Assembly (NCBI GenBank): GCA_016713735.1
Contig: JADJOP010000015.1
Location: 62,001-126,000 of the forward strand
Length of the DNA: 64,000 nucleotides
Reading direction: 5' to 3'
From: Bryobacterales bacterium
GTDB lineage: Bacteria > Acidobacteriota > Terriglobia > Bryobacterales > Bryobacteraceae
Shown here: positions 53,673 to 62,784 of the stretch, piece after piece
Layout of the letters: every line of letters begins with the position of its first letter
Position numbering within the stretch: the stretch's first letter is position 1
Translations under genes and position numbers: made by a program
Notes under the pieces: generated by a model
Databases searched by the model: none
Seen by the model: only the letters and a program-made list of their open reading frames with translations
Told to the model about the DNA's origin: nothing

Positions 53673-54479
53673 TTGCCCCTCATCGACTCCCACACCCACG
53701 GGAGCTTCTGCTGGATCGAACTCGGCGCCTCCGGCCAGGATGCCGCCAAACGCTTCTACGGCGACCTCTTCGGCTGGCACTCCACCGATCTCCCCCTGGA
53801 AGGCGAATCCGTCTACACCCTCTTCCACATCCTCAACCGCAACGTCGCCGGCTGCTATCAACTCGACCCCAAGCAGCACCTCGGCGTCCCCCCTCATTGG
53901 ATGGTCTACATCCAGGCCGAAAGCGCCGACGCCTCCGCCGAACGCGCCGTCTCGCTCGGCGCCAAACTCATCGTCGACCCCTTCGACGTCTTCGACCTCG
54001 GCCGCATGGCCGCCCTCCAGGACCCCTGCGGCGCCTACTTCTGCCTCTGGCAGCCCCTCGCCCACCGCGGCATCGCCATCTCCGGCGTCCCCGGCGCCCC
54101 CTGCTGGTTTGAACTCCTCACCCCCAACCCCGAACGCGCCCGCGAATTCTACACCCAGCTCTTTGCCTGGGACATCCACCCCGGCCACGAAGGCAATTAC
54201 CTCCACATCAACGCCGGAGGCCGCGAATCCGGTGGCATCCTCCCCCTGAGCGCCGCCGCTGAGGACACCCCGTGCCACTGGGCCCCCTATTTCCTCGTCG
54301 ACGATTGCGACGCCACCGCCACGCGCGCCCGTGAAATGGGTGCACAATGGTGTATGGAGCCCACCACCCTGCCCGGTGTGGGGCGCCTCGCCACGGTGAA
54401 AGATCCCCAAGGTGCGGTCTTCTCCTTCATCCAGCCGGCCGCCTCAGCGGAGAATGCGGCGAAGAGCGAGCGCGGCTAA
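53673..54479 (+). CDS. VOC-superfamily protein (two glyoxalase-like domains)
   Basis: 268 residues from TTG 53673, chosen because GGGAGG lies five bases before it and a TACAAT box at 53650-53655 precedes. Two similar glyoxalase/bleomycin-resistance folds follow each other: FCWIELGASGQDAAKRFYGD, LFGWHSTDLPLEGESVYTLF, then CWFELLTPNPERAREFYTQL, FAWDIHPGHEGNYLHINAGG. Each ends in a DPCGAYF or DPQGAVF strand, typical of this CFP-30-like pair. Metal ligands and substrate cannot be inferred. A start at the upstream region would run into the MerR gene. Confidence 0.82.
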   Translation: MPLIDSHTHGSFCWIELGASGQDAAKRFYGDLFGWHSTDLPLEGESVYTLFHILNRNVAGCYQLDPKQHLGVPPHWMVYIQAESADASAERAVSLGAKLIVDPFDVFDLGRMAALQDPCGAYFCLWQPLAHRGIAISGVPGAPCWFELLTPNPERAREFYTQLFAWDIHPGHEGNYLHINAGGRESGGILPLSAAAEDTPCHWAPYFLVDDCDATATRAREMGAQWCMEPTTLPGVGRLATVKDPQGAVFSFIQPAASAENAAKSERG

Positions 54480-54572
54480 ACCCGCCGCCCGCGTAAAGAT
54501 TTTTTCCAAGCCAGTATCGTGAGAAAGCTCTGAACTTTCATCACAGTTCGAGCGTCTGAAGTTCGTGGGAGA

Positions 54573-56003
54573 GTGGAATTGAAAACGAAGTGGAAAGTCA
54601 TCCTCGGCATTACCACGGTGGTCGTGCTTGCCGGAGGCATCATCGGCGGTCTCAAATACCAGAACCGCGGCGTCATCACCGTCCAAACCGGCAAAGCCTC
54701 GCGCCAGGACCTGACCTCCCTGGTGACCGCCTCCGGCGAAATTAAACCCCGTAATTACATCAACATCGGCACCAACGCCACCTCTCCGGCGCGCATCGTC
54801 GCCATTGAAGTCGTGGAAGGCCAGCAGGTGAAAAAAGGCCAGGTCCTGGCCCGCCTGGAATCGGTCCAGCCGGAAGCCGAAGTGGCCGCCCAACGCGCCT
54901 CGGTGAGCTCCACTGAGGCCGAATCGGCCGCCGCCGAGGCCGGCGTCAAGGTCGCCGACGACAACATCCGCACCGCCGAGGCCTCCGTCAACCGCGCCAA
55001 GGCCGAACTCGAAAAGGCCCGCATCAACTTCAACCGCACCCGCCAGCTCTTCGAGGCCAAGCTCATCGCCTCACAGGAGTATGACCAGCGCCGCATCGAA
55101 GTCACGGCCATGGAGGCCGCCCTCAACGAGGCCGAACTCCGCGTCACCCAGCTCCGCGCCCAGCGCGCCCAAACCCTCGCCAGCCTCTCCGCCAGCCAGC
55201 GCCGCATCACCGTCAGCCAGGCCCAGCTCCGCCGCGCCCAGGACGTCCTCCAGCGCACCTTCTCGGTCGCCCCCATCGACGGCATCGTCACCAACCTCCC
55301 CGTCCGCGTCGGCGAAACCGTCGTCCCCGGCATCCAGAACTCCTCCTCCTCCCTCATCATGACCATCGCCGACATGTCGCTCATCACCGCCGAAGTGAAG
55401 GTGGATGAAACCGACATCGTCAACGTCAAGCTCGACCAGGTGGCCGACATCACCATCGACGCCATCCCCAACAAGGTCTTCAAGGGCCACGTCATCGAGA
55501 TCGGCAACACTGCCATCCTCCGCTCCACCGGCCTGGCCGCCTCGCAAAGCGCCATCTCCAGCCAGGAAGCCAAGGACTTTAAGGTGGTCGTCGCCCTCGA
55601 CGATCCTCCCGCCGAAATCCGCCCCGGCCTCTCCTGCACCGCCAAGGTCGTCACCGCCACCCGCAAAAATGTCGTGAGCATTCCCATTCAGGCCCTCACC
55701 GTCCGCACCAAGGGCGACTTGGAGGCGCCCGCCACCGGCGGCGTCCAGGCCGCTGAGAAATCCAACCCCGCCGCCGAAAAGGCCCGTAAGGAAGAGATTC
55801 AGGGCGTCTTCGTCATTCAGGGCGAAACGGCCGTCTTCCGCAAGGTCGATACCGGCATCACCGGCGCCACCGAAATCGAAGTCACCTCCGGGCTCAACGA
55901 CGGCGACCAGATCGTCACCGGAACCTACAAGATCATCCGCACGATGAAGAACAACACGAAGATCAAAGTCGACAACAAGGCCCCAAGTAAGGCCGAAAGC
56001 TAA
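54573..56003 (+). CDS. RND/MacA-type efflux periplasmic adaptor (HlyD family)
   Basis: 476 residues from GTG 54573 with GGGAGA upstream. One N-terminal membrane helix (KVILGITTVVVLAGGIIGGL) is followed by a biotinyl-lipoyl-like segment (IVAIEVVEGQQVKKGQVLAR), a long coiled hairpin of about 120-240 (RQLFEAKLIASQEYDQRRIE, RRITVSQAQLRRAQDVLQRT), and a beta-barrel region (APIDGIVTNLPVRVGETVVP, GLSCTAKVVTATRKNVVSIP). This is the MacA adaptor layout. The next gene is an ABC ATPase of MacB/LolD type, 180 bp downstream, so a MacAB-like pump is likely. A permease is not seen. Confidence 0.9.
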   Translation: MELKTKWKVILGITTVVVLAGGIIGGLKYQNRGVITVQTGKASRQDLTSLVTASGEIKPRNYINIGTNATSPARIVAIEVVEGQQVKKGQVLARLESVQPEAEVAAQRASVSSTEAESAAAEAGVKVADDNIRTAEASVNRAKAELEKARINFNRTRQLFEAKLIASQEYDQRRIEVTAMEAALNEAELRVTQLRAQRAQTLASLSASQRRITVSQAQLRRAQDVLQRTFSVAPIDGIVTNLPVRVGETVVPGIQNSSSSLIMTIADMSLITAEVKVDETDIVNVKLDQVADITIDAIPNKVFKGHVIEIGNTAILRSTGLAASQSAISSQEAKDFKVVVALDDPPAEIRPGLSCTAKVVTATRKNVVSIPIQALTVRTKGDLEAPATGGVQAAEKSNPAAEKARKEEIQGVFVIQGETAVFRKVDTGITGATEIEVTSGLNDGDQIVTGTYKIIRTMKNNTKIKVDNKAPSKAES

Positions 56004-56013
56004 GGCCGAAAGC
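55988..56013 (+). repeat. Perfect 13-bp tandem duplication across the adaptor stop
   Basis: TAAGGCCGAAAGC occurs twice in a row (55988-56000 and 56001-56013). The second copy begins with the TAA stop (56001-56003) of the adaptor gene. Similar in kind to the 13-bp repeat at the accA stop. Confidence 0.8.
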
Positions 56014-56183
56014 TAGCCCCGTTCCGGGCCGCCCTGACGCTGCCCTCCGTAACCGCAGGGGCCCGTCCTTCGTCTTGTTTCCAGGCGCGCCCACGCCGGG
56101 GCAGGGAACGCGGGGCATGCAGCACCGGGAGCCGCGCCGATCTCGGCTACAATCAAAAAGACTGAGGAGTTTCAAAGACACCG

Positions 56184-56927
56184 ATGGCCACAGCCGCAAC
56201 CCTGAACTCAACCGAACGCGGCGAACAGCTCCGCCGCGACGGCATCGTCATCCGCACCTACGATCTCTGGAAGACCTACATCATGGGCGACACCGAGATC
56301 AACGCCGTGGCCGGCATCGACGCCGAAATCCGCCGCGGCGAATATGTCGCCATCATGGGCCCCTCCGGCTCCGGCAAATCGACGCTGATGAACCTCATCG
56401 GCTGCCTCGACACCCCCACCCGCGGCGATTACTTCATCAACGGCAGCCTCGTCTCCAAAATGACCGACGACGACCTGGCCCACATCCGCAACGTCGAAAT
56501 CGGCTTCGTCTTCCAGACCTTTAACCTGCTCCCCCGCGCCACCGCCCTCCACAACGTCGAGCTGCCCCTCATCTACGCCGGCATGGACGCCGCCACCCGC
56601 AAGGAGCGCGCCATGGAGTGCCTCCGCAAGGTCGACCTCGAGCGCCGCATGCACCACAAACCGAGCGAACTCTCCGGCGGCCAGCGCCAGCGCGTCGCCA
56701 TCGCCCGCGCCCTCGTCAACAACCCCTCCATCCTCCTCGCCGACGAGCCCACCGGCAACCTCGACACCGCCACCGGCGTGGAAATCATGGGCCTCTTCGA
56801 ACGCCTCCACGCCCAGGGCAACACCATCATCCTCGTCACCCACGAACTCGACATCGCCCTCCACGCCCACCGCGTCCTCCACGTCCGCGACGGCAAACTG
56901 GAAAAGGACGAGCGGGTCAAGAAGTAA
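56184..56927 (+). CDS. ABC transporter ATP-binding protein (MacB/LolD type)
   Basis: 247 residues. Walker A GPSGSGKST, the signature LSGGQRQRV, Walker B ILLADEP, and the D-loop and H-loop (TGNLDTATG, THELDIA) are all present. The N-terminal 25 residues are an extra polar extension. The ATPase belongs to the MacB/LolD/FtsE class that uses a separate or fused MacB-type permease. No permease is encoded next to it (the following gene is a glycosyltransferase), which is unusual beside a MacA adaptor. It could use a permease encoded elsewhere. Confidence 0.9.
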   Translation: MATAATLNSTERGEQLRRDGIVIRTYDLWKTYIMGDTEINAVAGIDAEIRRGEYVAIMGPSGSGKSTLMNLIGCLDTPTRGDYFINGSLVSKMTDDDLAHIRNVEIGFVFQTFNLLPRATALHNVELPLIYAGMDAATRKERAMECLRKVDLERRMHHKPSELSGGQRQRVAIARALVNNPSILLADEPTGNLDTATGVEIMGLFERLHAQGNTIILVTHELDIALHAHRVLHVRDGKLEKDERVKK

Positions 56928-57348
56928 CCGCCACCCGGCGCGGCTGCCCGCCGCACCCGTGTCCGCGCACGCGTCATCCGCCCCATGCTCGGGCGAGTCA
57001 CAGCCCTCCGCAAACCCGTTTCCCCCACCGTTTCCCTCACTTCCCGGCCCCCCGCGCGCCACGCCCGCGCCCCCTGTGCCATACTCCCCTCGCCTCTATC
57101 CCCATGCCCTCAATCCCCCGGCTCCATCCCCCGGCTCCATCCCCCGGCTCCTATCCCCGCGGCTCCCCCCCGCCTGACCTTTTTTGACAAAACGAACCCA
57201 ATCTTGTGTTGCAAACAAGAGACTTCCCAATTTCCAGAAGCCAATTCTTCCCCTCGCGTTCTCCCCCGCTCCCGCCGCCACCGTGCAACGCCTTCCCCCA
57301 TCTGCGCTACTATGTTCCACAGCGATTGCCATCCCGGAGCCTCCCCGC
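56928..57348. other. 421-bp non-coding gap with a 13-bp tandem repeat
   Basis: The stretch between the ABC ATPase and glycosyltransferase genes holds C-rich sequence, the tandem repeat at 57113-57151 and an A/T-richer island at about 57183-57235. No credible gene was seen; frames running through it lack family matches and good starts. A TACTAT box around 57309-57314 could be the -10 of the glycosyltransferase promoter. Confidence 0.55.
57113..57151 (+). repeat. Tandem repeat, 13-bp unit, three perfect copies
   Basis: ATCCCCCGGCTCC is repeated three times exactly (57113-57125, 57126-57138, 57139-57151), followed by a degenerate copy. It lies in the intergenic gap before the glycosyltransferase gene. 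Copy number may vary between strains. Confidence 0.8.
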
Positions 57349-58359
57349 GTGAGCGCCGAACCCTTCCTGCTCTCCATCATCGTCGCCGCCTATAACGAAG
57401 AGGCCAGCCTCGGCCTGCTCGTCCCCGCCCTCCGCGCCGCCCTCGACCACCAGCGCTTCCACTACGAACTCCTCCTCATCGACGACGGCAGCTCCGACCG
57501 CACCGCCGCCATCGCCCGCGAATTCGCCGCCTCCGACCCCCGCATCCGCCTCATCCGCTTCAGCCGCAACTTCGGCCAGCAGGCCGCCATCACCGCCGGC
57601 CTCGACCACGCCCGCGGCGACGCCGCCGTGGTCATCGACGCCGACCTCCAGGACCCCCCCGAACTCCTCCCCGAAATGGTCCGCCTCCACCTCCAGGGCT
57701 ACGAAATCGTCTCCGCCCAGCGCTCCCACCGCGACGGCGAATCCGGCCTCAAGCGCCTCACCGCCCGCTTCTTCTACTTCCTCATGCGCCGCTTCGTCGA
57801 CGAACGCATGCAACCCCAGGTGGGCGACTTCCGCCTCTACGGCCCCCGCGCCCTGGCCGCCCTCCGCTCCATGCGCGAACAACACCGCTTCCTCCGCGGC
57901 ATGGCCGCCTGGACCGGCTATCGCGAGATCATCCTCCCCTTCAGCCGCCCCGCCCGCGTCGCCGGCGAAACCAAGTACTCGCTCCTGAGCATGCTTCGCT
58001 TCGCCTGGACCGGCATCAGCTCCTTCTCCGCCCTCCCCCTCCGCGCCAGCCTCATGCTCGGCGTCCTCACCGCCGCCGCCGGCTTCCTCTACCTCGCCTA
58101 CGCCGTCTACATCACCTTCGTCTTGAAGACCACCGTCCATGGCTGGACCTCGATCGTCGCCCTCCAGGTCATCCTCTCCGGCGTCACCCTCATCGCCGTC
58201 GGCTTGCTCGGCGAATACGTCGCCCGCATCTACGAAGAAAGCAAAGGCCGCCCCCTCTATCTCGTCGAGGAGACGGCCAATCTCGATCAGGCCGAGGGCA
58301 TCGCCCCCAAGGCCAACGTGACCCACTCCGCCGCCGCCCGCGCCGCCCGGCACGAATAA
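57349..58359 (+). CDS. Glycosyltransferase family 2 (polyprenyl-phosphate sugar type)
   Basis: 336 residues, GTG start. The GT-A domain shows LSIIVAAYNEEASLGLLVPA, LLIDDGSSDRTAAIAREFAA, the DADLQDPPELLP motif with the Asp-x-Asp, and the QAAITAGLDHARGD stretch. Two C-terminal membrane helices (LMLGVLTAAAGFLYLAYAVY, LQVILSGVTLIAVGLLGEYV) follow. This is the DPM1/GtrB/ArnC-like group that transfers a sugar to undecaprenyl phosphate at the membrane. The sugar is unknown. No other envelope-sugar genes lie beside it. Confidence 0.9.
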   Translation: MSAEPFLLSIIVAAYNEEASLGLLVPALRAALDHQRFHYELLLIDDGSSDRTAAIAREFAASDPRIRLIRFSRNFGQQAAITAGLDHARGDAAVVIDADLQDPPELLPEMVRLHLQGYEIVSAQRSHRDGESGLKRLTARFFYFLMRRFVDERMQPQVGDFRLYGPRALAALRSMREQHRFLRGMAAWTGYREIILPFSRPARVAGETKYSLLSMLRFAWTGISSFSALPLRASLMLGVLTAAAGFLYLAYAVYITFVLKTTVHGWTSIVALQVILSGVTLIAVGLLGEYVARIYEESKGRPLYLVEETANLDQAEGIAPKANVTHSAAARAARHE

Positions 58360-58373
58360 GGCAACCGGCCCGG

Positions 58374-59675
58374 TTACGGGTTCGGCTGCGCCTGCGCCGT
58401 GCCGCCCTTCAGCATCTCTTCCAGCTTGGCGATGTCCTTTTCAATCACCGTCCGGTCGCTGCCGTTGGGGTTGAACTTCAGGTAGCCGCGCATGTTTTCC
58501 AGCGCCGACTGGTGCTGGCCCTTGTTGGCCTGCAGCACGGCCAGGATGTGCTGCGCCTTCGGCCAGCGGTGCTGCTCATCCAGCTTCACCGCCTCCTGCG
58601 CGCTCTTCTCGGCCTCGTCAAACTGCTGCAGATTGAAATTGGCCACCGCATTGAAGAAATACGCCTGCGGGAAGTTCACCGGGTTGAGCTGGATCACGCG
58701 GTCGGTGGCCGTGTCCACCTCCTTCCAGTTGCCCTCGCCCAGCCACAGCAGCGCCATCTGCAGATACGGATTGATGTACTTGGCGTCGGCCTTGAGCGAC
58801 TCCTCATAGGCCTTGCGCGCCTCTTCCTTGCGCCCCGCCTGCTGGTGGATCATCCCCAGCTCATACCAGGCCACGGCGTACTTCGGATACACCGTGGTCG
58901 CCTTCTCCAACTCCTTCTGCGCCTCGTCCAGCTTCTTCTTGCGAATCCGGTCGCGCGCCTTATCGTAGGCCTTCTTCGCATCCTTCGGCGCCATCGCCGA
59001 GGTCATCGAAAACGTCATGCCCTCGACGCCGGCAATACGTTTCAGGATGATCGTGCCCACGTCCGGGTTGTCCATGAAGCGGCGTCCGCTGAGGTTCACA
59101 ATCGACGACACATAGCCGGGCAGGCTGGCCCGGATCTCGCAGCCCATCAGGTCGCGCTCGGAGATGCCGCTCATGCCGGGATTGGTCATGCTGCCGCCGC
59201 GCCCGCCAAAGGGATCGTTGCCACGGTTCATCGGATCCGAAGTGCTCACGCTGGCGTCCTGCATCACGCCCATGTTGCGCCCCAGCTCAATGCTGAAGCG
59301 GCCCTTGGAATCGGTGTAGCCCTCCGGCCGCGCGTTGCCGCCGCCGCAGATCCGTTCGATCGTCGCCGGTTCGGGCGGAGGCGTGCCGTCGTCGGTCACC
59401 ACCTTGCCCGAGAGGAAGACGCCTCGCTGCATCTCGGGAAAGCGCTGTTGCTGCTGCTGGGTGGGGTCGGGAAAGGTGCCCGGCTGGCGTCCCTGCCCCG
59501 GATATCCCGTGCCCGGCGTGCTCGTGCCCGGCGTGCCGACGCCCGGCGATGGGGTCGTGCCGCCCGTGCCCGCGCCCGCACCCGGTCCTGCTTCAGGCGC
59601 CGGAGCAGGTTGCTCCTGAGCCCACATCATCGCCGCGGCCAGTCCGGCCACGGTAAGTAAACGGATTCGATTCAT
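58374..59675 (-). CDS. Exported TPR protein with Gly/Pro-rich N-terminus
   Basis: 433 residues from ATG 59673-59675, with GGGAGG upstream. A signal peptide ends AMMWA before QEQPAP. Residues about 20-85 are Gly/Pro/Thr/Gln-rich (TPSPGVGTPGTSTPGTGYPG). A carboxypeptidase-regulatory-like fold is next (RGVFLSGKVVTDDGTPPPEP, ARPEGYTDSKGRFSIELGRN). Several TPR units follow to the end (YAVAWYELGMIHQQAGRKEE, AKYINPYLQMALLWLGEGNW, AQHILAVLQANKGQHQSALE). It probably scaffolds protein contacts in the periplasm or on the surface. Its partner is unknown. Confidence 0.85.
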   Translation of the reverse strand: MNRIRLLTVAGLAAAMMWAQEQPAPAPEAGPGAGAGTGGTTPSPGVGTPGTSTPGTGYPGQGRQPGTFPDPTQQQQQRFPEMQRGVFLSGKVVTDDGTPPPEPATIERICGGGNARPEGYTDSKGRFSIELGRNMGVMQDASVSTSDPMNRGNDPFGGRGGSMTNPGMSGISERDLMGCEIRASLPGYVSSIVNLSGRRFMDNPDVGTIILKRIAGVEGMTFSMTSAMAPKDAKKAYDKARDRIRKKKLDEAQKELEKATTVYPKYAVAWYELGMIHQQAGRKEEARKAYEESLKADAKYINPYLQMALLWLGEGNWKEVDTATDRVIQLNPVNFPQAYFFNAVANFNLQQFDEAEKSAQEAVKLDEQHRWPKAQHILAVLQANKGQHQSALENMRGYLKFNPNGSDRTVIEKDIAKLEEMLKGGTAQAQPNP

Positions 59676-59788
59676 GGGAACCTCCCCAGCGCGAATGATC
59701 AGCGAAGACGGGCTGCCCACTCGCGAAGTTGTCCACAGTATATGCCACCACTTCGCGGGCGTGCCCACCCCCACTGTAAAATCTTGCC

Positions 59789-60604
59789 ATGAAAACCCTC
59801 GCTGGCTTGCTCGTCGTCACCGCCCTCGCGCAGGCCCAAAGCGCGCCTTCCTCGCGCCGCATGGACGAGTTGAACTGGATGGAGTTCCGCGAACTGGTCC
59901 CGGCGCGCGTGGAAACCGTCCTTCTGCCCACGGGGACGCTGGAATCGCACGGCGTGGTGAACAACGGCGCCGACATCACCGCTCCGGTCGACATCGCCGC
60001 CGGCATGGCCACGAAGTTGAATGCCCTCATCGCCCCCGTGATCCCCTATGGCGTCACGGGGAGCCTCGACGGCTACGCCGGCACCTTTGCCATCAGCGAG
60101 GCCGCCTATCGCGCCTACGTGGGCGATGTTCTCGACGGCCTGGCCCGTCAGGGCTTCCGCAACATCATCGTCGTCAACGGCCACGGCGGCCCGCAAACCG
60201 CCATCCTGAACAGCCTCGCCGAAGCCGCCTCGCGCAAACACCGCGTGCGCATCCTCGTCACCAACTGGTGGGCCGTCTGTTCGGAAATCACCCTGAAAAC
60301 CTTCGGCGAAGACGGCGGCCACGCCGGTTGGAACGAGACGGCCATGATCCAGGCCATCGACCCGAAACTGGTGAAGCAGGAGCGCTACTCCGACGCCCTG
60401 GCCCAACCCCGCGCCGCCGAGGGCTCGTGGGCGGCCTTCCCCTTCCCCAGCTCGATCATCCTCTATCAGCCGGGGCAAGGCTATGTGAAATTCGACCAGG
60501 CCAAGGCTGACGCCTACCGCAAGGCCGTCATCGAACGCATGACCACCCTCGCCATCGAGACCATCGAGAAGTGGAACCGCGCCGGGCTCTACGAGCGCCG
60601 CTAA
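59789..60604 (+). CDS. Creatininase-family amidohydrolase, exported
   Basis: 271 residues. A signal peptide (MKTLAGLLVVTALA) precedes QAQSAP. Residues of the family are visible: LPTGTLESHG (Glu and His), NGADITAPVDIAAGMA (Asp), VVNGHGGPQTAIL (His), and a downstream Glu in WNETAM. Creatininase-type enzymes open cyclic amides; relatives include mycofactocin and riboflavin pathway hydrolases. The exact substrate here cannot be read. An export signal is unusual for the family and points to a periplasmic substrate. The stop overlaps the convergent HAD gene by 4 bp. Confidence 0.83.
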   Translation: MKTLAGLLVVTALAQAQSAPSSRRMDELNWMEFRELVPARVETVLLPTGTLESHGVVNNGADITAPVDIAAGMATKLNALIAPVIPYGVTGSLDGYAGTFAISEAAYRAYVGDVLDGLARQGFRNIIVVNGHGGPQTAILNSLAEAASRKHRVRILVTNWWAVCSEITLKTFGEDGGHAGWNETAMIQAIDPKLVKQERYSDALAQPRAAEGSWAAFPFPSSIILYQPGQGYVKFDQAKADAYRKAVIERMTTLAIETIEKWNRAGLYERR

Positions 60605-61275
60605 AACACCTCGCGCAACCGCTCGAAGCGGTCGATCACGACCAGCTTTTCGTGGCCGTGCGGCACATCCTCGTGCTCCAGGTGCCACGTATGGGCGTGC
60701 GGAATGTAGACCGCCGACAGCCCCGCGGCCAGCGCCGGGTTGATGTCCGACTTCGGCGAATTGCCCACCATCCAGGCTTGCGGCTTGCCCGCGCCCAGGC
60801 GCTGGTAGAGGGCGACATCCTTCTCCTTCACGATCTCGACATGGTGGAAGAACCCGGTGAGCCCGCTGCGCTCGAGCTTGGCCCGCTGCTCCTCGGGCGC
60901 GCCCTTGGTGCAGAGCGTCAGGTGGTGGCGCTCGTTCAAATAGGCCAGCGTCTCGTCCACGCCCTCGATGAGCTCCATCGGGTGGTGTAGCAGGTCGTGC
61001 TCGATCTCGTCGATGAAGGCGAAGTCGGCCTCGCCGGCGGGCCGCTGGCAGAGCTTCTCAAAACACTGCTTCAAATTGCGGGCGAAGTTCTTCGAGCCGT
61101 AGCCGTGGAGGCGGTTGTTGACGTGTTCGATTTCGTCGAATTCGGCCCGCACCCCGGCGGCGTCGAGCGTGGAGTGCGCCAGGTAGCCGGCAAAGCGGTC
61201 AAACGCGCACTCGAAGAAGACGTTGTTCTCCCACAGCGTGTCGTCGGCGTCGACAAACAGAGGCAGCCCGGTCAC
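60601..61275 (-). CDS. HAD-superfamily hydrolase/phosphatase
   Basis: 224 residues, GTG start that overlaps the LON-domain gene's stop (GTGA). The catalytic DxD motif is LFVDADDTLWENNVF (nucleophile Asp and acid-base Asp). Later motifs are LTLCTKGAPEEQRAKLERSG (motif II Thr), a Lys in VEIVKEKD and GNSPKSDINPALAAGL (motif IV). It should dephosphorylate a small phosphate ester in the cytoplasm. The cap is the short helical C1 type. The coupling to the LON-domain gene gives no clear clue to substrate. Confidence 0.87.
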   Translation of the reverse strand: MTGLPLFVDADDTLWENNVFFECAFDRFAGYLAHSTLDAAGVRAEFDEIEHVNNRLHGYGSKNFARNLKQCFEKLCQRPAGEADFAFIDEIEHDLLHHPMELIEGVDETLAYLNERHHLTLCTKGAPEEQRAKLERSGLTGFFHHVEIVKEKDVALYQRLGAGKPQAWMVGNSPKSDINPALAAGLSAVYIPHAHTWHLEHEDVPHGHEKLVVIDRFERLREVF

Positions 61276-61898
61276 GCTTCGCCGGCCTCGGCTTCCTTGG
61301 GCCCGTGCTTGCCGTGGCCGTTGCGCGGGGCCACCTCCTTCATGTGCACGACGTACTTTTCGCGCTCGCGCTGCTTGGGCAGAAAGTCGATGAGCATCCG
61401 CAGCCGTTCGCTTTCCGAACGCGACATGAGCAGTTGCTGGCGGACCTCCACGTCGCGCACGCTCTGCGAGAGCATGAAGCTGAGCGCTCCGCCCTGCGTC
61501 GGCAGGTCGGCCGAAGACTCAAAGCGATCATGCACCTCGCGCGCCTTGGTCTGCAACTCCTCGGAGGCGAACTCCTCCACATCCTCAAAGAACTCCACCT
61601 TGGCCCGCAGAAACGCCCGCTCCTGGTCAAGCTCCTCAATGCGGAAGCGCCGCCGCCCGAGGCCGATGATGTCCAGCCGCCCATCGTCATAGCGGCGCAG
61701 CACGCGCTCCACCGTGGCCGTGCAGCCGACGTTCAGGATGCCGTCGTTGGCTGCGAGAACGATGCCGAATTCGGTCTGGTTTTCCAGCGCCTCGCCGATC
61801 ATCTCCCGGTAGCGCTCTTCGAAGATGTGCAGCGGAACGATATTCTGCGGCAACAGCACGAGCGACAACGGGAATAGCGGCAGCAACTCTTCGTGCAT
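61272..61898 (-). CDS. LON peptidase substrate-binding-domain protein
   Basis: 208 residues from ATG 61896-61898. It has only the LON N-terminal (PUA-like) domain: LLPLFPLSLVLLPQNIVPLH, IFEERYREMIGEALENQTEF, VGCTATVERVLRRYDDGRLD, with helical C-terminal part MLIDFLPKQREREKYVVHMK. The AAA and protease domains of Lon are absent. Such stand-alone proteins have uncertain roles in protein quality control. It is divergent from the SDR gene, whose start lies 66 bp away. Confidence 0.88.
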   Translation of the reverse strand: MHEELLPLFPLSLVLLPQNIVPLHIFEERYREMIGEALENQTEFGIVLAANDGILNVGCTATVERVLRRYDDGRLDIIGLGRRRFRIEELDQERAFLRAKVEFFEDVEEFASEELQTKAREVHDRFESSADLPTQGGALSFMLSQSVRDVEVRQQLLMSRSESERLRMLIDFLPKQREREKYVVHMKEVAPRNGHGKHGPKEAEAGEA

Positions 61899-61964
61899 GC
61901 TACGATTATCGCTTTCCCCCACTGCGCGAGGCCAGCTTGTTCCGGCGCCGCGCCCAGATATTCC

Positions 61965-62756
61965 ATGCAGATTCGCGACAAAGTCATTCTGATCACCGGA
62001 GCCAGCGGAGGCATTGGCGCGGCCTGCGCGCGCGAGTTGGAGCGCCGCGGCGCGCGCCTGACGCTGATGGCGCGCAACGGCGAGGCGCTGGCGAAGGTGT
62101 GCGGCCCCGATGTGCTGCGCATCCAGGGCGACGTGACCAACGAAGACGACCGCCGCCGCGCCGTAGAGGAAACCGTGGCCCGCTTCGGCCGCCTCGACGT
62201 GCTCATCAACAACGCCGGCGTGGGACTTTACCGGCCGACGCCCGAGGTGGACATCGACGCCGTGCGGCAACTGTTCGAGCTGAACCTGTTCGGGGCGCTG
62301 CGCATGGTCCAACTGGCGCTGCCGCATCTGCGCCAGAACACAGGCGACCCGCGCGGCGTCATCGTCAACATGGGCTCCATCGCCGGCATGCTGCCGCTGC
62401 CCTGGTTCACCATGTACTCGGCCTCGAAATGGGCGCTGATGGGCTTCAACGAAGCGCTGCGCATTGAACTCAAACACGAGCGCATCGGCGTGATGCTGAT
62501 GTGCCCCGGCTATGTGAAGTCGGGCTTTCAGGACAACGCGCTGAGCGGCCGGCCGCCGGACCGGCTGTGGCGCATGAAGCGCTTTGCCACCGATGTCGAC
62601 GCCGTCGCGCTGGCACTGGCGCGCGGCCTGGAGCGTAACCGCAAGCGTGTGATCGTGCCGCGCTTGGGGTGGCTGGCCGCCTGGCGCAACGTCTTTTCCT
62701 GGCCGATCGACGCGATTCTCGCGCATCTCAACGAAAGGCACCGCCACGGGGAGTGA
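61965..62756 (+). CDS. Short-chain dehydrogenase/reductase
   Basis: 263 residues from ATG 61965; an upstream in-frame start would overlap the divergent LON-domain gene. The Rossmann motif ITGASGGIGAACARELERRG, the NNAG motif (VLINNAGVGLYRPTPE), the catalytic Ser in NMGSIAGMLPLP and the YSASK Tyr/Lys are all present. It is a classical SDR using NAD(P)(H). C-terminal residues (AWRNVFSWPIDAILAHLNER) suggest membrane association as in some sterol or ketoacyl reductases. The substrate is unknown. Confidence 0.9.
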   Translation: MQIRDKVILITGASGGIGAACARELERRGARLTLMARNGEALAKVCGPDVLRIQGDVTNEDDRRRAVEETVARFGRLDVLINNAGVGLYRPTPEVDIDAVRQLFELNLFGALRMVQLALPHLRQNTGDPRGVIVNMGSIAGMLPLPWFTMYSASKWALMGFNEALRIELKHERIGVMLMCPGYVKSGFQDNALSGRPPDRLWRMKRFATDVDAVALALARGLERNRKRVIVPRLGWLAAWRNVFSWPIDAILAHLNERHRHGE

Positions 62757-62784
62757 GCCCGGCGTCATAAGCTGGAAGGCACGG

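Noticed and set aside
56928..57348. Possible small genes in the intergenic gap before the glycosyltransferase gene
   Set aside because: Frames are Pro/Arg-rich and lack starts with ribosome sites. The gap is better described as repeats and promoter.
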